A stretch of DNA of 64,000 nt from Azohydromonas aeria (lineage in GTDB: Bacteria > Pseudomonadota > Gammaproteobacteria > Burkholderiales > Burkholderiaceae_C). The translations under genes and the position numbers were made by a program. Below the pieces are notes generated by a model. The model was not told the origin of the DNA and made no database searches. It was given only the letters and a program-made list of their open reading frames with translations. The stretch is taken from NCBI RefSeq assembly GCF_009760915.1, contig NZ_VIDQ01000028.1, positions 1 to 64,000 on the forward strand. Direction: 5' to 3'. This document shows, piece after piece, positions 63,861 to 64,000 of the stretch (position 1 is its first letter; each line of letters begins with the position of its first letter).

Positions 63861-64000
63861 TCAGCGCGTGCGCTTGGGCGGCGGGCTGGTGGTGCCGGGC
63901 GTGACCTGCTCGTGGTACGTCGGGTCGGTGGCGTGGGAGTAGCTGGTGTCCTGCTGCCCGGACACGGCGTCGGCGTAGGCCTGCTGCGATTCCGCCGGGC
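63861..64000 (-). CDS. C-terminal end of an unknown protein (cut by window edge)
   Basis: An open frame enters from the right edge and stops at 63861. The visible ~45 residues are polar and disordered-looking (ESQQAYADAVSGQQDTSYSH, then a Thr/Pro/Lys/Arg tail ending PPPKRTR). Codon use is consistent with coding. No function can be assigned. Confidence 0.6.
   Translation of the reverse strand, partial: PAESQQAYADAVSGQQDTSYSHATDPTYHEQVTPGTTSPPPKRTR

Overview
This window is about 64 kb of very GC-rich DNA (roughly 70% by eye), read in large part by tightly packed, translationally coupled operons. The gene set points to a betaproteobacterium of the order Burkholderiales, most likely Comamonadaceae. 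The evidence is the pilMNOPQ / PBP1A / cyaY-lptM-lysA block, a Burkholderia-type trimeric porin, a Coq7-type ubiquinone hydroxylase, a Bug/TctC binding protein and the rplM-rpsI-erpA / anmK / M23 / tyrS / dtd block. No plasmid, phage or complete insertion sequence is visible, and the region reads as chromosome core with some accessory pieces.

Layout. Positions 1-3606 (minus strand): the type IV pilus assembly operon pilM-N-O-P-Q, with pilQ cut by the window edge. 3803-8139: class A penicillin-binding protein mrcA, frataxin-like cyaY, and lptM-lysA. 8316-12681: a porin, coq7, an OsmC-type protein, a candidate structured small RNA, and ilvA. 12698-24301: a nearly complete type II secretion locus, with gspC divergent from gspG-H-I-J-K-L-M-N-D-E-F; the prepilin peptidase is not here. 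24510-27681: an orphan Lon-like AAA ATPase, an AI-2E/PerM-type membrane protein and a lipoprotein. 27814-38558: a Crp-family regulator divergent from an operon that joins a complete branched-chain-amino-acid-type ABC importer to two acyl-CoA-ligase-like proteins and a small unknown protein, followed by a Bug-type binding protein. 38614-47776: a 32-nt periodic repeat that looks like an IS end, dtd, a cation-efflux transporter, tyrS, an M23 peptidase, anmK, erpA, rpsI, rplM, a GNAT acetyltransferase and an SrkA-like kinase. 47810-56873: a palindromic repeat doublet, htpG and several membrane, redox and hypothetical genes, ending with an AsmA-family protein. 57107-61852: a 1188-residue low-complexity Gly/Gln/Ser/His protein and an exported cyanophycinase-like protein. 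61901-64000: a second palindromic doublet, rpoN and the C-terminal end of an unknown gene.

How the parts work together. Two related machines (type IV pilus alignment complex and secretin; type II secretion system) dominate the first third. The liv-like operon appears to import an organic acid or similar compound and activate it to a CoA thioester, under a Crp-family regulator whose likely operator, TGTCG-N6-CGACA, lies between the divergent genes. The later blocks are housekeeping: translation, Fe-S insertion, peptidoglycan recycling and stress.

The items most worth a second look are the low-complexity protein with a three-fold 15-residue Trp-Arg helical repeat (57107-60673), the ~118-nt small RNA with an anti-Shine-Dalgarno loop (about 10887-11004), the Crp-type palindrome, the ligase with a degenerate ATP-binding loop (36225-37490), the two REP doublets at convergent gene ends, and the 32-nt periodic repeat that supplies the dtd stop codon. 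All calls rest on reading the sequence and on remembered family knowledge; no database search was run.
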